Source of the DNA: Cupriavidus pampae
GTDB lineage: Bacteria > Pseudomonadota > Gammaproteobacteria > Burkholderiales > Burkholderiaceae
Assembly: GCF_914271485.1 (NCBI RefSeq)
Contig: NZ_CAJZAG010000004.1
Span: 434,001-498,000 of the forward strand
DNA: 64,000 nucleotides
Direction: 5' to 3'
The notes under the pieces were generated by a model. That model did not search any database, was not told the origin of the DNA, and saw nothing but the letters and a program-made list of their open reading frames with translations. Both the position numbers and the translations under genes were made by a program. Positions 33,626 through 43,093 of this stretch are shown one piece after another. Position 1 is the stretch's first letter; each line of letters opens with the position of its first letter.

Positions 33626-34916
33626 CGTTGCCGGTGTACTCGAAGGCCACCGTGCCCTTCGGGTGCCGATACCAGCCCGGATCGCGATAATCGTTGGCCG
33701 CCAGGCCCGCTCGTACCTTCAGCGTGGTGAACATGCCGCCCATCTCGATCGGACCAAACGGTCCCTGACCCGACATCATCGGCAGCGTGTTCTCCGGCAA
33801 CGGCATTTTCATCGCGCCCATGTCCGCCATGCCGGACTCTCCCATCGACATGTAGCTGGGCACGAGCGCGCTCATGCGGCTGGCCAGATCCTTCTGCGGC
33901 ACGCCGATCATGGTGGGCACGTCATGGCCCATCGCATTCATCGTGTGGTGCGACTTGTGGCAATGGAAGGCCCAGTCGCCGGGATTGTCGGCGATGAACT
34001 CGATCGCGCGCATCTGGCCGACCGCCACATCGGTGGTCACCTCGGGCCAGCGCGCCGAGGGTGGCACCCAGCCGCCGTCGGTCCCCGTGACCTCGAAACG
34101 GTGTCCGTGCAGATGGATCGGATGGTTGGTCATGGTGAGATTGCCCACGCGAATCCGCACGCGATCGCCAAGCCGGACCGGTAGCGTATCGATGCCCGGA
34201 AACACGCGGCTGTTCCACGTCCACATGTTGAAGTCGGTCATCTCCGCGACACGCGGGGTGTAGGTGCCGGGATCGATCGCGTAGGACGAGATCAGGAACA
34301 CGAAGTCGCGATCGACGCGCAGGCTGCGCGCATTGCGCGGATGTACCACGATAAAGCCCATCATGCCCATCGCCATCTGCACCATCTCGTCGGAATGCGG
34401 GTGGTACATGTACGTGCCCGCGTGGCGCATCTCGAATTCGTAGACGAAGGTCTTGCCGGGCGGAATATGCGGTTGCGACAGGCCACCCACGCCGTCCATG
34501 CCGGCTGGCAGGATCACGCCATGCCAGTGCACCGTGGTGTGCTCGGGCAGCTTGTTGGTGACGAAGATGCGTACGCGGTCGCCCTCGACGCACTCGATGG
34601 TCGGCCCGGGGCTCTGGCCGTTGTAGCCCCACAGATGCGCGGTCATGCCGGGCGCCATTTCGCGCTCGACGGGTTCGGCCACGAGGTGGAACTCTTTCCA
34701 GCCATTGCGCATGCGCCAGGGCAGCGTCCAGCCGTTGAGCGTGGCCACCGGTTGATAAGGGCGGCCGCTTGCAGGCGAAAGCGGTGGCTGCATCGTGGGG
34801 CTTTGCTGCAGCGGTGCCTCGGGCAGCGCGGCGGCGCCGGCACGCGAGACCATCGCGGCGCCCAGCATGGCGGCAGCGGAGCCGCCGAGAAATCGACGTC
34901 GGGAAACCATGGTCAT
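33621..34916 (-). CDS. Tat-exported multicopper oxidase
   Basis: 431 residues. The twin-arginine signal SRRRFLGGSAAA directs the folded protein to the periplasm. All four copper motifs are present: VHWHG, YHPHSD, HPIHLHGH and HCHKSHHTM, so the T1 and T2/T3 sites look complete. A Met/Gly-rich segment (about 345-390: SMGESGMADMGAMKM) recalls the Met-rich loops of CueO/CopA. Probably oxidises Cu(I) for copper tolerance. Its ATG overlaps the stop of the outer-membrane factor (ATGA at 34913-34916), showing translational coupling. Confidence 0.93.
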   Translation of the reverse strand: MTMVSRRRFLGGSAAAMLGAAMVSRAGAAALPEAPLQQSPTMQPPLSPASGRPYQPVATLNGWTLPWRMRNGWKEFHLVAEPVEREMAPGMTAHLWGYNGQSPGPTIECVEGDRVRIFVTNKLPEHTTVHWHGVILPAGMDGVGGLSQPHIPPGKTFVYEFEMRHAGTYMYHPHSDEMVQMAMGMMGFIVVHPRNARSLRVDRDFVFLISSYAIDPGTYTPRVAEMTDFNMWTWNSRVFPGIDTLPVRLGDRVRIRVGNLTMTNHPIHLHGHRFEVTGTDGGWVPPSARWPEVTTDVAVGQMRAIEFIADNPGDWAFHCHKSHHTMNAMGHDVPTMIGVPQKDLASRMSALVPSYMSMGESGMADMGAMKMPLPENTLPMMSGQGPFGPIEMGGMFTTLKVRAGLAANDYRDPGWYRHPKGTVAFEYTGND

Positions 34917-36304
34917 TGTCCGGATCGTTCAGTAGGAGAGGTACGGTCTGATGGGTAGCCTTCGGGCAGGCGACCGCCGAGCGTGCCGCGCAGTTCCGCT
35001 TCGGCCAGCCAGAAGTCGCGCTGCGCATCGAGGTAGCCGTTGACCGCCGCGATCTGCTCGCGCGCATCGGACAGCAACTCGAATACGCTGACGAGCATGC
35101 CGTTGTAGCGCAGCAGATTTTCGTTACCGATGCGTTTGCGCAGCGGCACGACTTCGTCGCGGTAATGACGGGCCACGTCGTAGCGCGCCTGATAGGACGC
35201 GTAGCGTTCGCGCACCGACGAGCGCGCGTCGATCGCGCGGTCCGCGAGCTGCGCGGCGGCCTGCATGTACACGGCTTCGGCACGCGCCACACGCGCGCCG
35301 CCCCAGTCGAACAGCGGCACTTCGATGTCGATGCCGTATCCGGTTTCGCGGCGACCGTTCTCGCTGTTGTGCAGGTAGCCGACGTCGATCACGCTCACGA
35401 ACCGTGTGGCGCGCGTAAGGCCGAGCGAGCGCGCGAGGCTCTCCAGTTGCGCGCGGCCGGCCTGCAGGTCGATGCGCTGCGCGATGGCGTAGCTTTCAAG
35501 ATCTTGCATCTCCGGACGCGTGCCGGGCAGGTCCGGCAGGCGCTCGGGCAGACGATATCGGGCATCCTCGCCCCACAGGCCAAGCTGGCGTGTCAGCCGT
35601 TCGCGCGCGGAGATCGTGCGTTCGCGGGCACGCGCCAGTTGTGCGGCGGCCTCGGCATAGAACGCCTGCTCGCGTGCGTGGTCGCGTGCGCTCATGTTGC
35701 CGGCACGTGCCATGTCGCGCGCGAACAGGGCACCGGTTTCCGCCGCGTGACGCACCTGCTCGGCGTAGCGGACGGCCTGTTCGGCGGCCACGGCATCCAC
35801 CCACGCGCGACGTGTTGCTTCGGCGTGCTGCAGCACCGCGTCGGCCGCTTGCAGGCGTGCCTGCGCGAAGCGGCTGTTCTCGACGCGCGCCGCGAACGGC
35901 AGCGCCAGCAGATTCATGACGCCGATGGTGATGGCGCGGTCGATCTTGAGCACCTCGTCGCCGCTCTTGCGGGCGAACGAGAAACCGGGGTTTGGCAGGC
36001 GTGTCGCCTGTACATAGTCGGCTTCGGCGATGCCGAGGTTCGCGAAGGCGGCCTGCAACGATGGGCTGTTGAGCAGCGCGACCTGAATCGCGGCGTCAAC
36101 GTCGAGCGGTTGCGCCAGCAGTTCTTGCGTACGGGCGCGCGCCGCGCTGCGTTCATCGTCGGTGCGCAGCCACGTGGCCTCCTTGCCGAGCCGCTCGCGC
36201 GCGGTGTCGGCCACCGGCGCGAAACCGCCATCGGGTGAGAACTGCGCGCAGCCGGCGAGCAGCGTGCCAGCGAGCAGGGCGATGACGAGCGCTTCAGTGC
36301 GCAT
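34913..36304 (-). CDS. outer-membrane factor (TolC/CusC-like) lipoprotein
   Basis: 463 residues. A lipoprotein signal ends in LLAGC (about 14-18). Two OEP repeats of long alpha-helices and short beta segments cover about 70-450, as in CusC and OprM channels. Such proteins form the outer-membrane duct of tripartite efflux pumps, but no RND or adaptor gene accompanies it here. It shares an operon with the multicopper oxidase and overlaps the upstream His-rich repeat gene by 11 bases, so a role in copper or related metal export is likely. Confidence 0.88.
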   Translation of the reverse strand: MRTEALVIALLAGTLLAGCAQFSPDGGFAPVADTARERLGKEATWLRTDDERSAARARTQELLAQPLDVDAAIQVALLNSPSLQAAFANLGIAEADYVQATRLPNPGFSFARKSGDEVLKIDRAITIGVMNLLALPFAARVENSRFAQARLQAADAVLQHAEATRRAWVDAVAAEQAVRYAEQVRHAAETGALFARDMARAGNMSARDHAREQAFYAEAAAQLARARERTISARERLTRQLGLWGEDARYRLPERLPDLPGTRPEMQDLESYAIAQRIDLQAGRAQLESLARSLGLTRATRFVSVIDVGYLHNSENGRRETGYGIDIEVPLFDWGGARVARAEAVYMQAAAQLADRAIDARSSVRERYASYQARYDVARHYRDEVVPLRKRIGNENLLRYNGMLVSVFELLSDAREQIAAVNGYLDAQRDFWLAEAELRGTLGGRLPEGYPSDRTSPTERSGQ

Positions 36305-36797
36305 GCTGATGCTCCGCGGCGGGCGTCGGTGCCGCGCCCATGTTGTGACCGGCGTGAGGATCGGGTGCGGCCATCATGTCGTGGCCGGCATGCGGGTCGG
36401 GCGCTGCGGACATGTTGTGACCGGCGTGAGGATCGGGCGTGGCGCCCATGTTGTGGCCGGCATGTGGATCAGGCGCTGCGGACATGTTGTGACCCGCGTG
36501 TGGATCCGGCGCGGTACTCACGCCGTGCCCGGCATGGCCCGCATGCGATGGCGGCGCGGCGGCGACAGTTTCGTTGGAGTGCCGCCATGCGGCGACGCGG
36601 GCGGGCTGGAACGATGTGTAGCCGTCCAGCGCGCCGACCGCGGGCAACGGCGGTACGGGTGCGCGCGGATCGAGCGGATCGTTGGCAGGAGAAGAAGACG
36701 AGGGCAAAGAAGCAGACGGCAGCGCCGATGCCTGCGCCGCGGCGAGCGCGGGCGACAGCATCAGGCAGGCAATCGCCAGCAGACGCAAGGCTTGCAT
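36294..36797 (-). CDS. periplasmic His-rich repeat protein (PDPHAGHNM repeats)
   Basis: 167 residues. Signal peptide about 1-22 (ending AAA), a proline/serine-rich linker, then from about residue 93 five tandem 12-residue units of the form SAAPDPHAGHNM, closed by a His-rich tail (AEHQHAH). Each unit offers two His and one Met, the residues used by periplasmic copper and silver chaperones. First of three overlapping genes with the outer-membrane factor and multicopper oxidase, so I infer metal buffering or delivery to the oxidase. The 36-bp DNA repeats could change copy number. Confidence 0.82.
   Translation of the reverse strand: MQALRLLAIACLMLSPALAAAQASALPSASLPSSSSPANDPLDPRAPVPPLPAVGALDGYTSFQPARVAAWRHSNETVAAAPPSHAGHAGHGVSTAPDPHAGHNMSAAPDPHAGHNMGATPDPHAGHNMSAAPDPHAGHDMMAAPDPHAGHNMGAAPTPAAEHQHAH
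36330..36515. repeat. 36-bp tandem repeat inside the His-rich gene
   Basis: Five degenerate copies of a 36-bp unit encoding the PDPHAGHNM motif; adjacent units are alike enough for slippage or recombination. Confidence 0.8.
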
Positions 36798-36938
36798 GAC
36801 AGACCTCTATGGCGACGCGCGTCAACGTGTTGGACGGCGCGTCAATAAACCACTAGAAGGGCGTGCGGCGCGACGGCTGCGATAGCTGCCACCAGCGCGT
36901 GCACGCGCGATACGGGTGCGATGGACGCACCTCGGCTG

Positions 36939-37424
36939 TCAGCAGATAGGAGTGGGCGGGCGCTCGGCCGGCAGAGGGAGGTAGCTCGCGAACGCGGCGG
37001 GTGCGCCGAGCGGAGCGGCATGACGCTGATGAATCAGCGCCACGGCAGGGATTTCGGGCAACAACATGGCGCCAGCCGCGCAGGCAGCGCACGCGCTGCA
37101 GGTGCCAGCGGCATGACCGGCGTGAGAGGTGTGGCTGGCATGGGTGCCGAGCGGCAGCGTCGCGCCGGCGTCTGCGTCCTTGTCCGCGGCGTCGTGCCAG
37201 ACCGGTTGGTCGTCGGCATCGCTGACGCTCTGCAGATGGCAGTGCGACTGCGCCGTGCCGATCTCGGCCTCCGCTTCCGCCTTGACGGCAGCGTGGCGCT
37301 CCGCCATCGACAGGCCTGCCGCTTCCGCCGCGCTGCACACCATCATGACCGCCGCCGCGGCACCCTGGATCGGGAGCGCGAACATGGCAAGACACAACAG
37401 GAAGCTGGCGAACAGGCGTTTCAT
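36939..37424 (-). CDS. secreted His/Cys-rich protein, 161 residues
   Basis: From ATG 37424 a signal peptide (about 1-24, LCLAMFALPIQGAAA) leads into a mature protein with His- and Cys-rich runs (HASHTSHAGHAAG followed by CSACAACAAG, about 100-125) and QSHCHLQ. No family recognised; longer starts (37505) are possible because the ribosome site is weak. It lies upstream of the metal operon in the same direction, with a 141-base gap, and divergent from the CopRS-like genes. Likely a metal-related periplasmic protein. Confidence 0.65.
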   Translation of the reverse strand: MKRLFASFLLCLAMFALPIQGAAAAVMMVCSAAEAAGLSMAERHAAVKAEAEAEIGTAQSHCHLQSVSDADDQPVWHDAADKDADAGATLPLGTHASHTSHAGHAAGTCSACAACAAGAMLLPEIPAVALIHQRHAAPLGAPAAFASYLPLPAERPPTPIC

Positions 37425-37524
37425 TGAAGGGCGGGTATTGCGATCGTCGACGTGCGCAAGATGCGGAAAAAAGGACAGCAAGCATTGTAGCGGGTTTGTC
37501 CCCATGGTAACTGGCCTCTGAACG

Positions 37525-37538
37525 TGACATTTCTGCAA
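37525..37538. promoter_or_regulatory. possible second CopR-type box
   Basis: TGACATTTCTGCAA: TGACA-N4-TG-CAA, the same spacing as the box at 33071 (TGACA-N4-TGTCA). It lies midway between the divergent secreted-protein gene and the response regulator, about 100 bases from each start. Confidence 0.45.
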
Positions 37539-37631
37539 TGTATGGCCTGCCGGGCGTTTCCTCAGCTATCGTGCTGTTCCGAATGGCGGAAAAAGAAGCG
37601 GCGAGCCCGCAGTGTTCATGAGTGATTGTCA

Positions 37632-38309
37632 ATGCGCATCCTGATCGTGGAAGACGAGCCCAAGGCAGGCGACTACCTGCTCAAGGGGCTGACCGAATCC
37701 GGTTTCGTGGCCGACCTCGCGCGCGATGGCGTCGACGGGCTGGCCCACGCCCGCGAGCATCACTACGACCTGATCGTCCTCGACGTGATGCTGCCCGTGA
37801 TGGACGGCTGGCAGGTGCTGCGCGAACTGCGGCGCGACAAGGACACCCCCGTCCTGTGCCTGACCGCGCGCGACGAACTGTCGGACCGCCTCAAGGGCCT
37901 CGAGCTTGGCGCGGATGACTATATGGTCAAGCCGTTCGCGTTCGCCGAGCTGGTCATGCGCATCCGCACGATCCTGCGGCGCGGGCCGCTGCGCGAGAGC
38001 GAGTTCATGGAGGTGGCGGACCTGCAGATCGACGCGATCCGCCGCCGCGTGACGCGCGCGGGCCAGCGTATCGATCTGACCTCGAAAGAATTTGCGCTGC
38101 TGCAACTGCTGGCGCGCCGGCGCGGCGAAGTATTGTCGCGCTCGCTGATCGCCTCGCAGGTGTGGGACATGAACTTCGACAGCAATACCAACGTCGTCGA
38201 CGTCTCGATCCGGCGCCTGCGCGCCAAGGTCGATGACCCGTTCCCGCAAAAGCTGATCCACACCCGCCGCGGCATGGGCTACGTGCTGGACGACACGGAC
38301 GAAGCATGA
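37632..38309 (+). CDS. OmpR-family response regulator (CopR/IrlR type)
   Basis: 225 residues from ATG 37632. Receiver domain 1-115 with phospho-acceptor Asp51 (LIVLDVMLP) and Lys100 (MVKPF), then a winged-helix DNA-binding domain (about 128-222) ending [10 protein letters not shown], the pattern of the heavy-metal subgroup CopR/CusR/IrlR. The stop overlaps the kinase start (ATGA 38306-38309). From its neighbours I infer copper or other heavy-metal sensing; the boxes at 33071 and 37525 are candidate targets. Confidence 0.93.
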   Translation: MRILIVEDEPKAGDYLLKGLTESGFVADLARDGVDGLAHAREHHYDLIVLDVMLPVMDGWQVLRELRRDKDTPVLCLTARDELSDRLKGLELGADDYMVKPFAFAELVMRIRTILRRGPLRESEFMEVADLQIDAIRRRVTRAGQRIDLTSKEFALLQLLARRRGEVLSRSLIASQVWDMNFDSNTNVVDVSIRRLRAKVDDPFPQKLIHTRRGMGYVLDDTDEA

Positions 38310-39739
38310 GCTGGCTGCGCCGACGCATGTCGTCGCTGACCGCGCGCCTCGCACTCGCCTATGGCCTGACCACGGTACTGATCCTGATCGGCGTGGCCGC
38401 CTACCTGTCGAGCGCGCTCGAGAGCCAGCTTGAGGGCCATGCCGATAGCGAGCTCGTCAGCGAGGTGCTGCGCGTGCGGCATCTGCTGCGCGAGGTGGAG
38501 GGCGAGAACGAGATCCGCGCCGACACGCATCGTTTTGCCGATATCGCGATGGGCCATGAGGGCCTGATCCTGGTCGTGCGCACGCGTGATGGCGAACCGC
38601 TGATCACGCTCAACCCCCGTAACGAAACCCTGCCGACGCTGCGCGTGCACGCGGCCAACATCACGCCCGATCGCGGCATGCTCGAGTCATGGCGGCCGCG
38701 CGGGGGCGCACCGTCGCGCGCGCTGGCCGCGCTCGGCGAGGTCGGCACCACGGGCCGCACCGTGGAAATCCTCGTGCTCAGCGATGCGGGCTCGCGCTTT
38801 GCGCTGATGCGTGAATATCGCGGACAACTGCTTGGCGCCACGCTGTGCGGCGCGATTGCCGCCGCGGCACTTGGCTTCCTGCTCGCGCGGCGTGGACTGC
38901 TGCCGCTGCGGCGCATGGCCGACGATGCGGCCGCGGTGACCACGAGCCGGCTGGCCACGCGGCTCGACGTCGGCAATGCCCCGGAGGAGTTGCGCGAGCT
39001 GGCTGGCGCGCTCAATGACATGCTGGCGCGCCTGCAGGATAGCTTTACGCGCTTGTCGACATTCTCGGCCGACCTCGCACACGACTTCCGCACGCCGATC
39101 AGCAATCTGGTCGGACAGACCCAGGTGACCCTCGCGCAGCGACGCAATCCCGCCGAATACGAGGCGTTGCTCGAGTCGAACCTCGAGGAGTTCGAGCGCC
39201 TGTCGCGCATGATCGAGAACATGCTGTTCCTCGCGCGCGCCGATCACGCGCAGGTGGCACTCGATCAGAAGCCGCTCGATGCGCGCGCGGAACTGGACAA
39301 GGTGGCCGAGTATTTCGATGCGGTGGCGGCCGAGCGCGATCTGACGCTGACGATTACCGGCACCGCCACGGTCACGGCCGACCAGACGCTGCTGCGCCGC
39401 GCGGTGACGAACCTGCTCGACAACGCGTTGCGGCACGCGCCGGCCGGCAGCACGGTGCGTCTGGCCGTACTGCGCGCGCGTCCGGGCCATACCGGCATCC
39501 GCATCGCCAACGCGGGCCCGGCGATTGCCACGGAGGCGCTGCCGCAGCTGTTCGGCCGCTTCTTCCGCGCCGATCCGTCACGCCGTAACTCTGCGACATC
39601 CACTGGCCTGGGCCTGGCGATCGTCGATTCGATCATGCGACTCCATGGTGGCAGCGTCACGGTGCGTAGCCAGGAAGGCCTGACCGAGTTCGAGTTGCTG
39701 TTTCCCGACGGCATGGCGTTTCCGAAAAGCGCACCTTGA
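38306..39739 (+). CDS. heavy-metal sensor histidine kinase
   Basis: 477 residues, partner of the response regulator. Membrane helices at about 15-36 and 175-195 enclose a periplasmic sensor loop of about 140 residues, followed by a HAMP domain, the dimerisation box with His259 ([12 protein letters not shown]) and an ATPase domain ending [10 protein letters not shown]. This is the CusS/IrlS layout. The end of the gene contains the -35 of the following ATPase promoter. Confidence 0.93.
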   Translation: MSWLRRRMSSLTARLALAYGLTTVLILIGVAAYLSSALESQLEGHADSELVSEVLRVRHLLREVEGENEIRADTHRFADIAMGHEGLILVVRTRDGEPLITLNPRNETLPTLRVHAANITPDRGMLESWRPRGGAPSRALAALGEVGTTGRTVEILVLSDAGSRFALMREYRGQLLGATLCGAIAAAALGFLLARRGLLPLRRMADDAAAVTTSRLATRLDVGNAPEELRELAGALNDMLARLQDSFTRLSTFSADLAHDFRTPISNLVGQTQVTLAQRRNPAEYEALLESNLEEFERLSRMIENMLFLARADHAQVALDQKPLDARAELDKVAEYFDAVAAERDLTLTITGTATVTADQTLLRRAVTNLLDNALRHAPAGSTVRLAVLRARPGHTGIRIANAGPAIATEALPQLFGRFFRADPSRRNSATSTGLGLAIVDSIMRLHGGSVTVRSQEGLTEFELLFPDGMAFPKSAP

Positions 39740-39766
39740 CTCTGTAGCGGCTACAGGGTCTTCAAT
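39736..39766 (+). promoter_or_regulatory. MerR-family (CadR/PbrR/ZntR-type) promoter of the P-type ATPase
   Basis: TTGACT at 39736-39741, a 19-base spacer, then TTCAAT at 39761-39766. The long spacer holds the dyad CTGTAG-CGG-CTACAG (39742-39756), extended by ACT and GGT. Overlong spacers with a central dyad are the hallmark of MerR-type activators. No MerR gene is present in the window. Confidence 0.85.
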
Positions 39767-39807
39767 GGATTCCACGATATTGGCGCACCGCTTTCTGGAA
39801 TTCCGTT

Positions 39808-42180
39808 ATGGCCCGGCACCCGACGCAGGACCCTCATCACCATCATGACCACGATCACCACCATGGCCATGACCACGACGCTCACGATCACGATCATGCT
39901 GATCACGCGCACGATGAAGCACATGTCCGCGTAGCGGAGACGCACGCCCACGCCTGTTGCGGCGGTGGCTGCGGCGCGCCTGTCGCGCCTGTCCAGGCAC
40001 CGATCGCCGCGCCGGCGGGCACGCAGGCGGCGCGCTATCGCATTGCGGCGATGGATTGCCCCACGGAAGAAACACTGATCCGCAACAAGCTCGGCGGCAT
40101 GGCCGGCGTGGCGGCACTCGATTTCAACCTGATGCAGCGCGTGCTGACGGTCCACCATACGCTCGACTCGACTGACGGCGTGGTGCGTGCCATCGGCAGC
40201 CTGGGCATGCTGGCCGAACCGCTTCTCGATACGACGGACGGCGCCGAAGCTACGGCCGAGGCGGCCGCGCCCTGGTGGCCACTGGCGTTGGCCGGCGCTG
40301 CCGCGCTGGGTGCCGAAGCCGCCGAATGGTTTGGCGTGGCCACGCCATGGTTACCGGCGGCGCTGGCCCTGGCGGCCATCGCGCTCGCCGGCCTCGGTGT
40401 CTATCGCAAGGGCTGGATCGCGCTGCGCAACGGCAATCTCAATATCAACGCGCTGATGAGCATCGCGGTCACGGGCGCGGCATTGATCGGCCAGTGGCCC
40501 GAGGCCGCGATGGTGATGGTGTTGTTCGCGCTCGCTGAACGTATCGAGGCCGCCTCGCTCGACCGCGCGCGCAACGCGATTCGCGGGCTGATGGCGATGA
40601 CGCCCGAGCAGGCGGTGGTGCTGCAGCCTGACGGGAGCTGGCAGCCGGTACCGGCGCGCGGCGTTACCATCGGCGCGCGCGTGCGCTTACGGCCCGGCGA
40701 GCGTGTGGCGCTGGACGGGCGTGTCGTACTGGGTCAATCCGCATTCGATCAGGCACCGATTACCGGCGAGAGCGTGCCGGTCGACAAGACGGTCGGCGAT
40801 CCGCTCTACGCGGGTGCGATCAACCAGTCCGGCGAGATCGAATACGAGGTGACGGCACCCGCGAGCGATTCCACGCTCGCGCGCATCATTCACGCAGTGG
40901 AAGCCGCGCAGGGCAGCCGCGCGCCGACGCAACGCTTTGTCGATCGCTTCGCGCGCGTCTACACGCCGGCGGTCTTCGCAATTGCGCTGCTGGTGGCCAT
41001 CGTGCCGCCGCTGGTAACCGGAGGCGCATGGCATGAGTGGATTTACAAGGCGCTGGTGCTACTGGTCATCGCATGCCCATGCGCGCTCGTGATCTCCACG
41101 CCGGTAACGATCGTCAGCGGCCTCGCAGCCGCCGCGCGTCGCGGCATTCTGATCAAGGGCGGGGTGTATCTCGAGCAGGGCCGCGACCTGGCGTGGCTGG
41201 CGCTCGACAAGACCGGCACGCTCACGCATGGCAAGCCCGCGCAGACCGATATGGCCGAGCTCAGCGCTGACTTCGACAGTGCTTCCGGTGCTAACGGCGC
41301 AGGGACGCGGATGGCAGGCCAGTCTCGCGCAATCGCCGCGAGCCTCGCGGCACGCTCCGATCATCCGGTGTCGCGCGCGGTGGCCAGTGCGGCGGCATCC
41401 GATGGCGTGGCGCTACTGGACGTGACCGAGTTCGAAGCGCTTGCCGGCCTCGGCGTGCGCGGACGCGTCGCTGGCGTGCAATATTGTCTCGGCAACCACC
41501 GATTGATTCACGACCTCGGGGCCTGCTCGCCGGCGCTCGAAGCGCGGCTCGAAGCGCTCGAGCGGCAGGGCAAGACCGTGGTGCTGCTGGCCGCGATGGA
41601 GCCAAAGCCGGTGGTGTCGATTCTGTTCGGTGTGGCCGACACGGTGCGCGAGTCGAGCCGTCAGGCCATCAAGGAGCTGCATGCGCTCGGCATCCGCACG
41701 CTGATGCTGTCCGGCGACAACCCACATACGGTGGCTGCCATTGGCGAGCAGGTCGGGATCGACGAGGCGCGTGGCAACCAGATGCCGGTCGATAAGGCCG
41801 ATGCCATTGCCGCGCTGGCGGACAAGGCCCGCGCGCACGGGCGCAAGGTGGCGATGGTCGGTGACGGCATCAACGATGCGCCAGCGCTGGCGCGCGCCGA
41901 TATCGGCTTTGCGATGGGCGCGGCCGGCACCGACACCGCGATTGAAACCGCCGATGTGGCGTTGATGGATGACGACCTGCGCAAGATTCCGACGTTCGTG
42001 CGGCTCTCGCGCCGAACGTCGTCGATCCTGCGTCAGAACATCGCGCTGGCGCTGGGTATCAAGGTGGTGTTTCTCGCGCTGACCATCATGGGCATGGGCA
42101 CCATGTGGATGGCGGTGTTTGCCGACATGGGGGCGAGCCTGCTGGTTGTGTTCAACGGCCTGCGTTTGACGCGCCGCTGA
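39808..42180 (+). CDS. cadA: P-type ATPase for Cd/Zn/Pb export
   Basis: 790 residues. The first 45 residues are an unusually dense His/Asp stretch, followed by CCGGGC and a heavy-metal-associated domain (MDCPTEE) of the ZntA type. Transmembrane CPC (423-425), the phosphorylation site DKTGTLT (Asp467), GDGIN-DAP hinge and the C-terminal FADMGASLLVVFNGLRL, with the Asp typical of Zn/Cd pumps, are intact. It exports divalent soft metals from the cytoplasm. The promoter is MerR-type, so expression is likely controlled from elsewhere and not by the adjacent two-component system. Confidence 0.93.
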   Translation: MARHPTQDPHHHHDHDHHHGHDHDAHDHDHADHAHDEAHVRVAETHAHACCGGGCGAPVAPVQAPIAAPAGTQAARYRIAAMDCPTEETLIRNKLGGMAGVAALDFNLMQRVLTVHHTLDSTDGVVRAIGSLGMLAEPLLDTTDGAEATAEAAAPWWPLALAGAAALGAEAAEWFGVATPWLPAALALAAIALAGLGVYRKGWIALRNGNLNINALMSIAVTGAALIGQWPEAAMVMVLFALAERIEAASLDRARNAIRGLMAMTPEQAVVLQPDGSWQPVPARGVTIGARVRLRPGERVALDGRVVLGQSAFDQAPITGESVPVDKTVGDPLYAGAINQSGEIEYEVTAPASDSTLARIIHAVEAAQGSRAPTQRFVDRFARVYTPAVFAIALLVAIVPPLVTGGAWHEWIYKALVLLVIACPCALVISTPVTIVSGLAAAARRGILIKGGVYLEQGRDLAWLALDKTGTLTHGKPAQTDMAELSADFDSASGANGAGTRMAGQSRAIAASLAARSDHPVSRAVASAAASDGVALLDVTEFEALAGLGVRGRVAGVQYCLGNHRLIHDLGACSPALEARLEALERQGKTVVLLAAMEPKPVVSILFGVADTVRESSRQAIKELHALGIRTLMLSGDNPHTVAAIGEQVGIDEARGNQMPVDKADAIAALADKARAHGRKVAMVGDGINDAPALARADIGFAMGAAGTDTAIETADVALMDDDLRKIPTFVRLSRRTSSILRQNIALALGIKVVFLALTIMGMGTMWMAVFADMGASLLVVFNGLRLTRR

Positions 42181-42192
42181 ACGCCAGCGAAA

Positions 42193-43092
42193 TCAAGGCT
42201 GAATGATCAATTGGCCACTGCGGCCTTCGATCTCACCCCACGTCACCGGCAGTTGCGGCAGCGTCGAGCGATCGAGGTGGCGGTACCACGTGGCCATCGA
42301 CACCAGTTCGTGGCCCTGCGCGCGCCAGCCCGCCAGCAGCTTTTCGAACACGGGCGCGAGCTTGCCGCCCTCGAGTTCGGTGTGCAGCGTGAAGATGTGA
42401 TCGCGCGCATCGGCCGGGGCCGCGGTCAGGCGCAGGATGGCTTCGTGAACGTTCTCTTCGGTCCAGCCATCGACGCCGATCAGCTCGTCGAGCGTAGGCA
42501 GCGTGGTGGGCATCTGCACATGGCGACACGCTACACCATCGACGGTCGGAATATACGGCGTGACGCCGCGTCCGTCCGAGGCATATGCCATGCCCCAGTC
42601 GTCGATCTGCCGGAATGCGTCGTCGTTCATCTGCCAGCCCGCCGCGCCATGCGTGGGCGGGGCTTCGCCGAAGATATCGGTATAGCGGTCGAACGCGTTC
42701 TGCATCTGCCGGCGCGTCCAGGCCGCATCGCGGCCACGCACGTTGTCCTGCCAGTAGACGTGATCCCACGTATGGATCCCGCACTCGTGGCCGGCCGCGC
42801 GCGCGGCGCGCATCTCGGCGGCACCCTTGCGTCCGATATCAGGCGCCGGCAGCAGCACGCCGTACATCAGCGTGCGCACCCCGTAGAGCGACACCACCGA
42901 TGTGCGCGACACCTTCTTCAGAAAGCCGGGGCGGAACACGCGCCGCAGCGCCCAGCCCGTGTGATCGGGGCCGAGGCTGTACAGGAACGTGGCCTGCGCC
43001 CGCGCGGCGGACAGCATCGACAGCAGTTTGGGCACGCCTTCGCGCGTGCCACGCAGCGTGTCGACATCGACCTTGAGCGCGATACGGGCCAT
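42193..43092 (-). CDS. arnD: ArnD-like deformylase (polysaccharide deacetylase family)
   Basis: 299 residues from ATG 43092. Begins MARIALKVDVDTLRGTREG, the ArnD signature, with the metal/catalytic residues of the NodB fold (VDVDT, HTWDHVYW). It removes the formyl group from undecaprenyl phosphate-4-formamido-arabinose on the inner membrane. Last gene of the leftward arn operon, one base apart from the decarboxylase stop, and convergent with cadA. Confidence 0.92.
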   Translation of the reverse strand: MARIALKVDVDTLRGTREGVPKLLSMLSAARAQATFLYSLGPDHTGWALRRVFRPGFLKKVSRTSVVSLYGVRTLMYGVLLPAPDIGRKGAAEMRAARAAGHECGIHTWDHVYWQDNVRGRDAAWTRRQMQNAFDRYTDIFGEAPPTHGAAGWQMNDDAFRQIDDWGMAYASDGRGVTPYIPTVDGVACRHVQMPTTLPTLDELIGVDGWTEENVHEAILRLTAAPADARDHIFTLHTELEGGKLAPVFEKLLAGWRAQGHELVSMATWYRHLDRSTLPQLPVTWGEIEGRSGQLIIQP

Positions 43093-43093
43093 A

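Noticed and set aside
36330..36515. CRISPR-like repeat array
   Set aside because: The repeats are 36 bp and tandem without unique spacers, and they encode the PDPHAGHNM units of a secreted protein.
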